NCBI GenBank assembly: GCA_030641245.1
Contig: DAOWHU010000105.1
Coordinates: 1 to 9,004, forward strand
Direction of reading: 5' to 3'
Origin: a bacterium
Lineage (GTDB): Bacteria > Patescibacteriota > Minisyncoccia > Moranbacterales > DUUL01
DNA length: 9,004 bases
The number at the start of each line of letters is the position of its first letter. The first letter of the stretch is position 1. Shown one piece after another: positions 1 through 6,366 of the stretch. The translations under genes and the position numbers were made by a program. Under the pieces are notes generated by a model that saw only the letters and a program-made list of their open reading frames with translations, was not told the DNA's origin and did not search any database.

Positions 1-26
1 TTAACAAATAAGTAACAAAAACAAAA

Positions 27-2015
27 ATGTCTCCTTTAAATGATTTACATAGAAGGCTTTATAGCCACGATAATGAAGATTTAATCAACAGAGAAATATC
101 CCCTGATTCTTATAAGAGCGATGAAAAATCATTGGATGGAAAATCCGAAGAGAAACCTCTTGATAAAAAAGCTGAAAAATCCGAAGAATCTCAAGAATCA
201 GAAGAGCAATCAGCAAAAAAGGAGAATCCGGTTATCAACCAGCTCGAGACAAAATCCTCGGAGAATGGTAATGCGGATATGCAAAAAATGAATCGAATAA
301 AGAAATTCAAAATGGCCGGATCGGTATTGACGGCCATTTTCGTCATCATTGGATTAGTAATTGTTTACGTGAAATATAAGCAGAGCGCTTTTAGTCAGGA
401 AAATGTGGTAGTGGAGTTTCAAGGAGATCAAGATGTTAAGAGCGGTGAGCTTTTTGATTACAAACTGGTGATTCACAATAACAATCGAGTTGCTATCAAC
501 GAAGCTCAGATTCAAATAAAATATCCGGAAGAATTAGTTCCCACTATAATGGGCTACACTCAAGTCAATGCGCGAGGCAGTTTCTATATTGATGTCGGAA
601 AAATAAAATCTCGAGAAAGCAAAGAATATCAATTAAAATTTAAGGCTTTTGCTTCGCGGGAAAATCAAGTTTACTTGAGTACTGATTTTCGCTATAAACC
701 TTCTAATTTTAGTAGTGTTTTTAATAAAGAAGAAAATCATATTATCAATATCCTTGGTTCCATTGTAGATTTCTCGCTAGTTTCTCAGCAAGAAGTTTCG
801 AGTGGAGAAAGTTCAAAAATGATAGCGGTTTTAACCAACAATACCCCCAATGATATTTCAAATTTAATTTTGAAAATGAGCTATCCAGAAGGATACAGTT
901 TCGGAAGTTCTAATTTAGAAAAGGTAGCGGGAATAGAAAATAGTTTCAAAATTCCATTGTTGAAAGCTAATGAAAAAAGGGAAGTTGAAATTCTAGGAAG
1001 CTTTGCTGGGGAAGTAGATATGATTAAAAAAGTTATTGGGGAAATTGGGATATTAAGTGAAGAGTCTAAATTTTCTTCAATATCCTTAGCCGAGGAAATC
1101 GTAAAAGTTATTCCTTCTCGAATAGGCGTTTATCAAGAAATTGTTAGCGGAGTTGATGCTGATACCCAAACTACTTATTTAGGGACTCTTTTGAAATATG
1201 AGATTAATTTTAAAAATAATTCTAGTAATCCTTTGCTAGATCTTGTTTTAAAAGAGGATATTAAAACAGACTTGATTGATCATTCTTCGGTTAGAGTCGA
1301 TTTGGGATTCTATGATCAAGAAAAACAACAGATAATATGGAAAGCTTCTGATGTACCGGTTCTTAAAGTTCTTAATCCAGGAGAAAGTGGCTCAGTCGCG
1401 TTTGACTTTATGTTAAAAGATAGCTTCGTTCCTAAAGATGGCGAGACCAATCAAACTATCGCTACTCAGGCCAAAATTAGCAGTTTGAACGTTAATACTA
1501 CTTTACTAGCCAACAAAGAGCTTAGCTCTGGTGATAAACTAATTAAAGTTAACACTAATTTAGACGTGTTAATTTCAGGAGAGTTTGCTGGGAGCGTTTT
1601 CAAAAACAATGGACCAATTCCGTTGCGAGTCGGAGAGGAAACTACTTTCACAATTAAGGTAGCTCTAAAAAATAATTTTAATAAAATAGACAAGCCTAGC
1701 TTGACAATTAAGATTCCTTCTGGAATCATTTGGAAAAATAGCTTTCACAGGAGTTCAGGGACAGTGGCCTTTAATGAGAGAAGCCATGAAATAAAATGGG
1801 AGCCAAATGCTTTGAATTCTCAGGTCGGCTATAAATATCCGGCTGAAGAATTGATATTTCAAATTGGAGTCTTGCCCCAATCTAATCAAGACGGTCGGGA
1901 TTTAGTGTTGGTTAACTCAGTCGAGTTTCAGGGATTTGAAAATTTTGTGGAAAAGAATATTGTGAAAAAATTGAAAGAATTTAAACTTTATCAAATTAGA
2001 GATTATGGGTTTTAA
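27..2015 (+). CDS. Single-span membrane-anchored surface protein with four beta-sandwich-like repeats (unrecognised)
   Basis: I do not recognise a named family. The 662-residue product has three parts. Residues 1-90 are a highly charged, low-complexity Lys/Glu/Ser cytoplasmic segment. Residues about 96-116 are one hydrophobic helix preceded by the basic stretch NRIKKFK, which predicts N-inside, C-outside topology. Residues about 125-640 are beta-rich and outside the membrane. Four segments there look alike: about 139-170, 259-291, 386-412 and 535-569. Each has a Gly or SGE-type turn, an alternating hydrophobic strand, an Asn-rich turn (HNNN, LTNNT, FKNNSS, LKNNF) and usually a strand ending in YP or IP. 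This resembles DUF11/CARDB-like adhesion or envelope modules, but the family is inferred. All three frames upstream of the ATG contain stops, so the start at 27 is well bounded; no Shine-Dalgarno is visible. The end overlaps tgt by 11 nt, implying co-transcription. Confidence 0.85.
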   Translation: MSPLNDLHRRLYSHDNEDLINREISPDSYKSDEKSLDGKSEEKPLDKKAEKSEESQESEEQSAKKENPVINQLETKSSENGNADMQKMNRIKKFKMAGSVLTAIFVIIGLVIVYVKYKQSAFSQENVVVEFQGDQDVKSGELFDYKLVIHNNNRVAINEAQIQIKYPEELVPTIMGYTQVNARGSFYIDVGKIKSRESKEYQLKFKAFASRENQVYLSTDFRYKPSNFSSVFNKEENHIINILGSIVDFSLVSQQEVSSGESSKMIAVLTNNTPNDISNLILKMSYPEGYSFGSSNLEKVAGIENSFKIPLLKANEKREVEILGSFAGEVDMIKKVIGEIGILSEESKFSSISLAEEIVKVIPSRIGVYQEIVSGVDADTQTTYLGTLLKYEINFKNNSSNPLLDLVLKEDIKTDLIDHSSVRVDLGFYDQEKQQIIWKASDVPVLKVLNPGESGSVAFDFMLKDSFVPKDGETNQTIATQAKISSLNVNTTLLANKELSSGDKLIKVNTNLDVLISGEFAGSVFKNNGPIPLRVGEETTFTIKVALKNNFNKIDKPSLTIKIPSGIIWKNSFHRSSGTVAFNERSHEIKWEPNALNSQVGYKYPAEELIFQIGVLPQSNQDGRDLVLVNSVEFQGFENFVEKNIVKKLKEFKLYQIRDYGF

Positions 2016-3150
2016 AATCGAACGAGAATCTGATTTCGGCAGACTGGCAAAAATAAAAACAAAAAGCGGACAGGCAATGACTCCGCTTTTTATGCCTATT
2101 GCTACTCGAGGGGCAGTGAAAACTCTTTTGCCGACTGAAATTAAAAGAATTGGGTTTGAAGTTGTCTTGGGCAATACTTATCATTTATCATTGAAGCCCG
2201 GAACTGAACTCATTAAGCAATATGAAAATGGATTGCACGGTTTTATGAATTGGGGAGAATCAATTTTAACGGATAGTGGCGGTTTTCAGATTTTTTCTTT
2301 AGGAGAAAGAGCCAAAAAGAGATTTGGGGAATCCGGAGTAAAGTTAACTGAAAAAGGGGTTTATTTTACTAATTCGGAAAATGGGGATAAACATTTTATG
2401 CGTCCTGAGGATTCTATCCAAATTCAACTAGACCTAGATACTGATATAATAATGTGTTTAGACGAATGTCCTCCTTATCCTTGTAGTCAAGCTGAAGCTA
2501 AGAAGTCTTTAGAGTTAACAACTCGTTGGGCTAAGCGGTGTAAGGAGTATTTTGACCAGGAAACCAAAGGCCGAACAAAAAGACCTTTATTGTTTGGAAT
2601 AGTACAAGGCTCTAATTATGAAAAGCTTAGAATTCAATCTGCTCAAGAACTAGTCAAAATAGGATTTGATGGCTATGCTATTGGAGGAGTGGCGGTGGGT
2701 GAACCTCGGGGAAAATTAAAGAAAATTCTTGAATGGACTTTACCGCATTTATCAAAAAATAAACCGCGTTATTTAATGGGGCTGGGTCGGCCAGAAGAAG
2801 TTGTAGCCGGAGTTTTTGACGGGATTGATATGTTTGATTGTGTTATTCCAACTCGAGAAGGTCGGCACGGTCGGTTATTTTTATGGAAGGAAGATCCTCG
2901 GAAATTAGACTTGTCTGAAACTAAAGATTTTTACGAAACAATAAATATTAAAAAGGCACAGTTTAAAACAGACCTTGCTAAGGTCGATGAGCATTGCAGT
3001 TGTCCTCTTTGCCAAAATTTTTCGCGAGCTTATTTGAGACATCTATTTGACGTCAACGAACCGTTAGGAGCTCGCTTAGCCTCTATTCATAATTTGACTT
3101 TTTATTTCAAACTGATGGAATCTTTAAGAAATCAGAACAATGAGCAATAA
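2005..3150 (+). CDS. tgt: tRNA-guanine(34) transglycosylase (queuine tRNA-ribosyltransferase)
   Basis: Tgt exchanges the wobble guanine of GUN-anticodon tRNAs (Asp, Asn, His, Tyr) for preQ1, the committed tRNA step in queuosine formation. The 381-residue length is normal for bacterial Tgt. Family landmarks are intact. TDSGGFQ at 89-95 gives the general acid/base Asp90. LDECPPYP at 152-159 includes Asp153 and Cys155, matching the base-pocket DEC of the Zymomonas enzyme. FGIVQGS is at 197-203 and GGVAVGEP at 227-234. DMFDCVIPTR at 275-284 gives the nucleophile Asp275. The zinc site is Cys331, Cys333, Cys336 and His362, with the same 26-residue Cys-to-His spacing as Zymomonas. The ATG at 2005 lies inside the end of the upstream gene and places the N-terminus at the usual family position. 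The gene overlaps ispH by another 11 nt. No preQ1 synthesis gene is in the window, so the source of the base is unknown. Confidence 0.97.
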   Translation: MGFKIERESDFGRLAKIKTKSGQAMTPLFMPIATRGAVKTLLPTEIKRIGFEVVLGNTYHLSLKPGTELIKQYENGLHGFMNWGESILTDSGGFQIFSLGERAKKRFGESGVKLTEKGVYFTNSENGDKHFMRPEDSIQIQLDLDTDIIMCLDECPPYPCSQAEAKKSLELTTRWAKRCKEYFDQETKGRTKRPLLFGIVQGSNYEKLRIQSAQELVKIGFDGYAIGGVAVGEPRGKLKKILEWTLPHLSKNKPRYLMGLGRPEEVVAGVFDGIDMFDCVIPTREGRHGRLFLWKEDPRKLDLSETKDFYETINIKKAQFKTDLAKVDEHCSCPLCQNFSRAYLRHLFDVNEPLGARLASIHNLTFYFKLMESLRNQNNEQ

Positions 3151-4003
3151 TATCAAAATTGAAGTAGCCGAAAAAGCTGGGTTTTGTTTCGGAGTAGAAC
3201 GAGCAGTTGGGTTAGTAGAGGAAACTCTGAAGAACAGCAAGAAACCAGTTTATTGTTGGGGCGATTTAATTCACAACCCTTTAGCGATGAACAGGCTAGA
3301 AAAAAAAGGTTTGCGAATTATTAAAAACTTAGAAGATCTTGCGGAAGGGGCGGTTTTTATTGTAAAAAGTCACGGGATGGCCTTGGAGGACTTAGACTCT
3401 GTAAAACAAAAAACAACTGAAATAGTGGATACTACTTGCCCATTTGTAGTCAAAGCTCAGTATTATGCCAAGGAATTCAAAAAGAGGGGCTTGAAAGTAA
3501 TTATAATTGGAGATCGAGAACACGTGGAAGTAAAGGGGATTAAATCTCGAGCTAACAATAACGCTTTCGTGGCAAATAATCTAGCTGAATTGAAGAAAAT
3601 TAAGGATAAACTAACCGGAAAAATTGGAGTAATTTGTCAAACTACACAGAAGAGTTCTAAGCTAAGGGAGATTGTTGAAGGGCTAAAAGAATTAGGATTG
3701 GAGCTAGAAATTAAAAATACAATCTGCTTGAACACCATCGAAAAACAACAAGAAGTAAGTGAAATTTCGGCGGAAACTGACTTGCTGATAGTGATAGGCG
3801 GGCTTCATTCTAGTAACACTACAAAATTAGCTGAGATGGGGCGAGCTAAAAAAATAAAAACTTATCACGTTGAAAATGCTGATGATATTTTGCAGGAATG
3901 GTTTTCCGATGGGATGAATGTTTTTTTAACGGCCGGAGCCTCCACGCCTTCGGATGAGATAACCAAGGCTAAAGAGATTATTGAGAAGTTTAACTTTAAG
4001 TAA
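3140..4003 (+). CDS. ispH: 4-hydroxy-3-methylbut-2-enyl diphosphate reductase
   Basis: IspH is the last enzyme of the MEP isoprenoid pathway. It reduces HMBPP to IPP and DMAPP with a [4Fe-4S] cluster. The 287 residues carry all three cluster cysteines: Cys16 (GFCFGVERA), Cys100 (DTTCPFV) and Cys196 (ICLNT). Substrate-pocket residues aligned to the E. coli enzyme are also present: His45 (LIHN), His78 (SHGM), His128 and catalytic Glu130 (HVEVKG), Thr168 (CQTT), Ser224-Ser225-Asn226, and Ser268 (TAGAS). The protein therefore looks catalytically competent. The start overlaps the tgt stop by 11 nt with no clear Shine-Dalgarno, so reinitiation is likely. No other MEP gene is in the window. Many reduced CPR genomes lack a full isoprenoid pathway, so whether this enzyme has an upstream supply of HMBPP is open. 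An A8 run at 3300-3307 lies in the coding sequence but the frame is intact. Confidence 0.97.
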   Translation: MSNNIKIEVAEKAGFCFGVERAVGLVEETLKNSKKPVYCWGDLIHNPLAMNRLEKKGLRIIKNLEDLAEGAVFIVKSHGMALEDLDSVKQKTTEIVDTTCPFVVKAQYYAKEFKKRGLKVIIIGDREHVEVKGIKSRANNNAFVANNLAELKKIKDKLTGKIGVICQTTQKSSKLREIVEGLKELGLELEIKNTICLNTIEKQQEVSEISAETDLLIVIGGLHSSNTTKLAEMGRAKKIKTYHVENADDILQEWFSDGMNVFLTAGASTPSDEITKAKEIIEKFNFK

Positions 4004-4008
4004 AATTT

Positions 4009-4036
4009 TTGAAGAAATAAGAAAATCTGATATACT
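4009..4036 (+). promoter_or_regulatory. Sigma-70-type promoter for the parA-parB-rnh unit
   Basis: A perfect extended -10, TGATATACT (4028-4036), has a -35-like TTGAAG (4009-4014) placed 16 nt upstream of the TATACT hexamer. Transcription would begin near 4043, leaving a leader of about 26 nt before the parA ATG at 4069. The element sits in the only gap between ispH and parA, where a promoter would be expected. No strong terminator precedes it, so readthrough from ispH may add to expression. Confidence 0.65.
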
Positions 4037-4068
4037 GTTTAAGGACATCATTTCTAAAGATTTTTTTT

Positions 4069-4830
4069 ATGGCAAGAATAATATCGTTAGTAAACCAAAA
4101 AGGGGGAGTAGGGAAGACTACCACGGCTGTTAATCTGGCTACTTATTTGGCTTCTCTGGGGAAATCAGTTTTGCTAGTTGATTTAGATCCGCAAGGCAAT
4201 GCTTCTAGCGGATTGGGTTTGGATACTCAAAATCTCAAGAGGAGTCTTTATCACAGTTTAATATCAAAAATACATCCTCGAGAAATTATTGTTAAAAGTA
4301 AATCCAGCGGGTTGAACCTATTTCCTTCCAACCAAGAACTTTCGGGGGCGGCGGTGGAATTGGTAGGAGTAGAAAATCGAGAATTTCAATTAAAAAAAAT
4401 TCTAAACAAAATTTCGGACGACTACGAATTTATAATAATCGACTCTCCTCCTAGTTTGGGGCTCTTAACTATCAATGGACTGGTAGCCTCTAATGAGGTT
4501 ATAGTTCCTGTCCAAACTGAATATTTTGCCCTAGAGGGACTAGGTCAATTGCTTAACACTATTGATTTAGTAAAGGAAAATCTTCAGCCCAATCTAGCGG
4601 TCACCGGAATAGTTCTGACTATGTATGACAAAAGAAATAGATTAGCTAGACAGGTGGTTAAGGAAGTTAAAAGATACTTTCCAGAAAATGTTTTTGATTC
4701 GGTAATTCCTCGAACGGTGCGTTTAGCAGAAGCGCCTAGTTTTGGAAAATCAATTTTGCATTTTGATCGATTGAATAAAGGGGCTCGAGCTTATCGTCAA
4801 TTTGCGAATGAAGTAATTTCCAGGGGGTGA
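4069..4830 (+). CDS. parA: ParA/Soj-type chromosome-partitioning ATPase
   Basis: This deviant Walker-type ATPase binds DNA nonspecifically as an ATP dimer and moves ParB-parS complexes during chromosome segregation. The 253-residue protein starts directly with the nucleotide-binding fold and has no N-terminal helix-turn-helix, so it is the short Soj-like form rather than the long plasmid P1 form. Visible motifs are the deviant Walker A KGGVGKTTT (11-19, signature Lys11 and Lys16), the A' motif VDLDPQGN (37-44, Asp40) and Walker B FIIIDSPPSLG (121-131, Asp125). The C-terminal half contains the usual PVQTEYFALEGL and VIPRTVRLAEAPSFG stretches. The ATG is preceded directly by eight T (4061-4068) and no Shine-Dalgarno. 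The stop is TGA, the only TGA stop among the complete genes here. The gene is promoter-proximal in the parA-parB-rnh unit. The low-GC sequence matches its neighbours, giving no sign of plasmid origin. Confidence 0.96.
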   Translation: MARIISLVNQKGGVGKTTTAVNLATYLASLGKSVLLVDLDPQGNASSGLGLDTQNLKRSLYHSLISKIHPREIIVKSKSSGLNLFPSNQELSGAAVELVGVENREFQLKKILNKISDDYEFIIIDSPPSLGLLTINGLVASNEVIVPVQTEYFALEGLGQLLNTIDLVKENLQPNLAVTGIVLTMYDKRNRLARQVVKEVKRYFPENVFDSVIPRTVRLAEAPSFGKSILHFDRLNKGARAYRQFANEVISRG

Positions 4831-4837
4831 TTGAGAA

Positions 4838-4855
4838 TAGGAGGAAACAGTCCTA
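4838..4855 (+). promoter_or_regulatory. Orphan Shine-Dalgarno hexamer in a small hairpin between parA and parB
   Basis: A perfect AGGAGG lies at 4839-4844, but no ATG, GTG or TTG follows at a usable distance; the parB ATG is 32 nt further on. The hexamer lies within a short inverted repeat, TAGGA (4838-4842) and TCCTA (4851-4855), with an 8-nt loop. It could be a ribosome standby or attenuating element or a chance or relict sequence. The evidence is position and sequence only. Confidence 0.3.
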
Positions 4856-4876
4856 ATAAGTAGTAAAAAAATAAAA

Positions 4877-5833
4877 ATGCCCAGAGAAGGTGGTTTAGGT
4901 AAAGGACTCTCGTCCTTGATTCCTCAAAAAAAATCTAGTAATAGTTCAAGTTTTTCTAACACCAGTTCTAAAAAAAGAGACAGTGATTTTGTTTCCAGGG
5001 ATTTAGATAGCGAGGTGGTTACTAAGAAGTTGAACAAAAAAACTAACGTTCGAAAAAATTCAGTCATAGAAGTTGGGGTGAGTGAAATAAAAACCAATCC
5101 CTTTCAACCTAGGCAGTATTTTGATGAAAAAAAACTGGAAGAATTGGCTTCTTCTATTCGAAAACATGGCATCATTCAACCTTTAATAGTAACCAAAAGA
5201 CCAGAAGGTGGGTTTGAACTAGTAGCGGGCGAAAGACGATTTAAGGCTTCTCAGAAAAACGGTTTAAGTAAGGTTCCAGTGATTGTTAAGAAAATTAGCG
5301 ACAAAGAAAAATTGGAGTGGGCTTTGATTGAAAATATTCAAAGGCATGATTTAAACGCCATTGAGGAAGCGGAAGCCTATCAAGGATTAATAGATAAATT
5401 CAACTATACTCAGGAGGAAGTTGCTGAACAGGTTGGGAAAAGCCGATCGACAGTTACTAATATCCTGAGGTTGTTAGATCTATCAATTAATATAAAACAA
5501 AGAGTTAGAGCAGGAGAGATAAGCGAGGGACACGCTCGAGCCTTGTTGAGCCTAGAAGACAAAAGTCAACGAGAATTAATGGCCAACGAAATTGTCAGAT
5601 TACAACTTAGTGTTAGGGAAGTCGAGAAAAGAATTCGAAGGAAAATGAATTCAGGCCCCAATAGTAAGAAAACTTTGGGTGGAAAACCAGAGATGTTGGA
5701 ATTTGAAAATAAAATCAGCCAAGCCCTAGGAACTAAAGTCAGCATTAAGAAAGGAAGAAAGGGCGGAAAATTTATTGTGAATTATTACTCGGAGGAAGAA
5801 TTTGGCAACCTATTTAATAAACTAACTTCATAA
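4877..5833 (+). CDS. parB: ParB/Spo0J-type centromere-binding CTPase
   Basis: ParB binds parS sites, spreads as a CTP-gated clamp, and stimulates ParA. The 318 residues show the full chromosomal layout. The N-terminal ParA-interaction peptide is GLGKGLSSLIP (6-16). A Ser/Lys-rich linker covers about 18-60. The ParB N-domain begins near 63, with NPFQPR at 74-79. GERRF (118-122) is the CTP-binding box and ENIQRHDLNAIEEA (152-165) is the second nucleotide and clamp motif. A helix-turn-helix spans YTQEEVAEQVGKSRSTVTNI (177-196), followed by the GHARALLSLED region and a C-terminal dimerisation segment. The ATG at 4877 is chosen because the next upstream in-frame stop is the TAG at 4838 with no usual start codon between, and because it yields the conserved N-terminal peptide. 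The leader is almost entirely A. The parA-parB gap is 46 nt; the downstream rnh gene begins 4 nt after the parB stop. Confidence 0.96.
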   Translation: MPREGGLGKGLSSLIPQKKSSNSSSFSNTSSKKRDSDFVSRDLDSEVVTKKLNKKTNVRKNSVIEVGVSEIKTNPFQPRQYFDEKKLEELASSIRKHGIIQPLIVTKRPEGGFELVAGERRFKASQKNGLSKVPVIVKKISDKEKLEWALIENIQRHDLNAIEEAEAYQGLIDKFNYTQEEVAEQVGKSRSTVTNILRLLDLSINIKQRVRAGEISEGHARALLSLEDKSQRELMANEIVRLQLSVREVEKRIRRKMNSGPNSKKTLGGKPEMLEFENKISQALGTKVSIKKGRKGGKFIVNYYSEEEFGNLFNKLTS

Positions 5834-5837
5834 GAGG

Positions 5838-6275
5838 ATGGAGAACGACATACTAAGTATTTTTACTGATGGGGGATCGAGAGGAAGTCCTGGGATAGCC
5901 GGAGTAGGAGCAGTTTTAAAATTTAAGAATGAGACTAAAAAATATAGTCAATTCTTGGGAGATAATATAACTAATAATGAAGCTGAATATCGGGCTTTAA
6001 TTTTTGCTCTTAAAAAAACCAAGCAGTTAATTGGAAAAACTAAATCCAAGAGGTTGGCTTTAAAATGTTATGCTGATTCAGAGTTGATGGTAAAACAGCT
6101 GAATCATGAATATAAACTTAGCAACGAAAATATTCAAAAATTATTTATCCAAATTTGGAATTTAATGTTGGATTTTAAAAGCGTGGAAGTGGTTCATATT
6201 CCGAGAAAAAAAAACAAAGAAGCTGATGAAATGGCCAACGAAGCTATGGACCAGGTTTCGAACAAACTATTTTAA
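5838..6275 (+). CDS. Ribonuclease HI-like protein (short, archaeal/Gram-positive type)
   Basis: RNase HI enzymes cut the RNA strand of RNA-DNA hybrids. This 145-residue protein belongs to the RNase HI-like branch that lacks the basic protrusion of the E. coli enzyme. The four acidic catalytic positions are visible: Asp11 (FTDGGSRGSPG), Glu50 (NNEAEYRAL), Asp80 (YADSELMVKQL) and Asp130 (NKEADEMANEA). It is therefore predicted to be active. It starts 4 nt after the parB stop. AAGAGG (5832-5837) abuts the ATG directly, too close for a normal Shine-Dalgarno, so coupling to parB is likely. An A9 run at 6206-6214 lies just ahead of the Asp130 codon and is a possible slippage site. The co-operonic placement suggests expression with the partition genes; a direct role in segregation is not shown. 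I give no symbol because rnhA normally denotes the E. coli-type enzyme. Confidence 0.9.
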   Translation: MENDILSIFTDGGSRGSPGIAGVGAVLKFKNETKKYSQFLGDNITNNEAEYRALIFALKKTKQLIGKTKSKRLALKCYADSELMVKQLNHEYKLSNENIQKLFIQIWNLMLDFKSVEVVHIPRKKNKEADEMANEAMDQVSNKLF

Positions 6276-6279
6276 TTTA

Positions 6280-6355
6280 TAAACTTTATTTATCCCGTTA
6301 AATAATTTTGGTGAAACCAAAGTTAGACGAAATCTATTTAACAAGGTAAACTTTA
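6280..6355. repeat. Nested inverted repeats flanked by a 9-bp direct repeat, upstream of manC
   Basis: The 91-bp gap between the RNase H-like gene and manC is almost fully structured. An outer inverted repeat pairs GTTAAATA (6297-6304) with TATTTAAC (6335-6342). It can extend by CC (6295-6296) pairing with GG (6345-6346) past a two-A bulge. Inside it, TTTGGT (6307-6312) pairs with ACCAAA (6316-6321) around a GAA loop. The direct repeat TAAACTTTA occurs at 6280-6288 and 6347-6355, just outside the stems. No T-tract follows either stem, so it is not a standard intrinsic terminator. No convincing -35/-10 pair for manC was found. It may be a protein-binding operator or an RNA leader element. Confidence 0.55.
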
Positions 6356-6366
6356 AGAACTAGTTT

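Noticed and set aside
1466..2184. Three minus-strand open frames over the surface-protein and tgt genes
   Set aside because: They lie antisense to well-supported genes, have no recognisable motif or start signal, and overlap each other.
3521..3526. CACGTG core as a possible parS site in ispH
   Set aside because: The flanks do not match the TGTTT and AAACA arms of parS, and the bases encode the conserved His-Val of the IspH HVEVKG motif.
3985..4010. Possible terminator after ispH (short AAGT/ACTT repeat and T5)
   Set aside because: The stem is only about 4 bp of A/T-rich pairs and is not directly followed by the T-run; it is far weaker than the terminator at 7478-7504.
4828..4863. Recoded TGA at the parA end, as in CPR groups that read TGA as glycine
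   Set aside because: ParA ends at its normal family length there, and no other gene in the window has an in-frame TGA despite many glycines. Reading through adds only ten residues of no known motif.
6290..6298. DnaA-box-like TTATCCCGT, and TTATCCAAA at 6145-6153
   Set aside because: Each departs from TTATCCACA at two or more bases, they are not clustered, and no dnaA, dnaN or AT-rich unwinding region accompanies them.
6311..6317. GTGAAAC, a parS half-site, in the gap before manC; also GTTTCAC at 7726-7732
   Set aside because: Each matches only one half of the parS palindrome; the other half is near chance. The first is better explained by the TTTGGT/ACCAAA hairpin.
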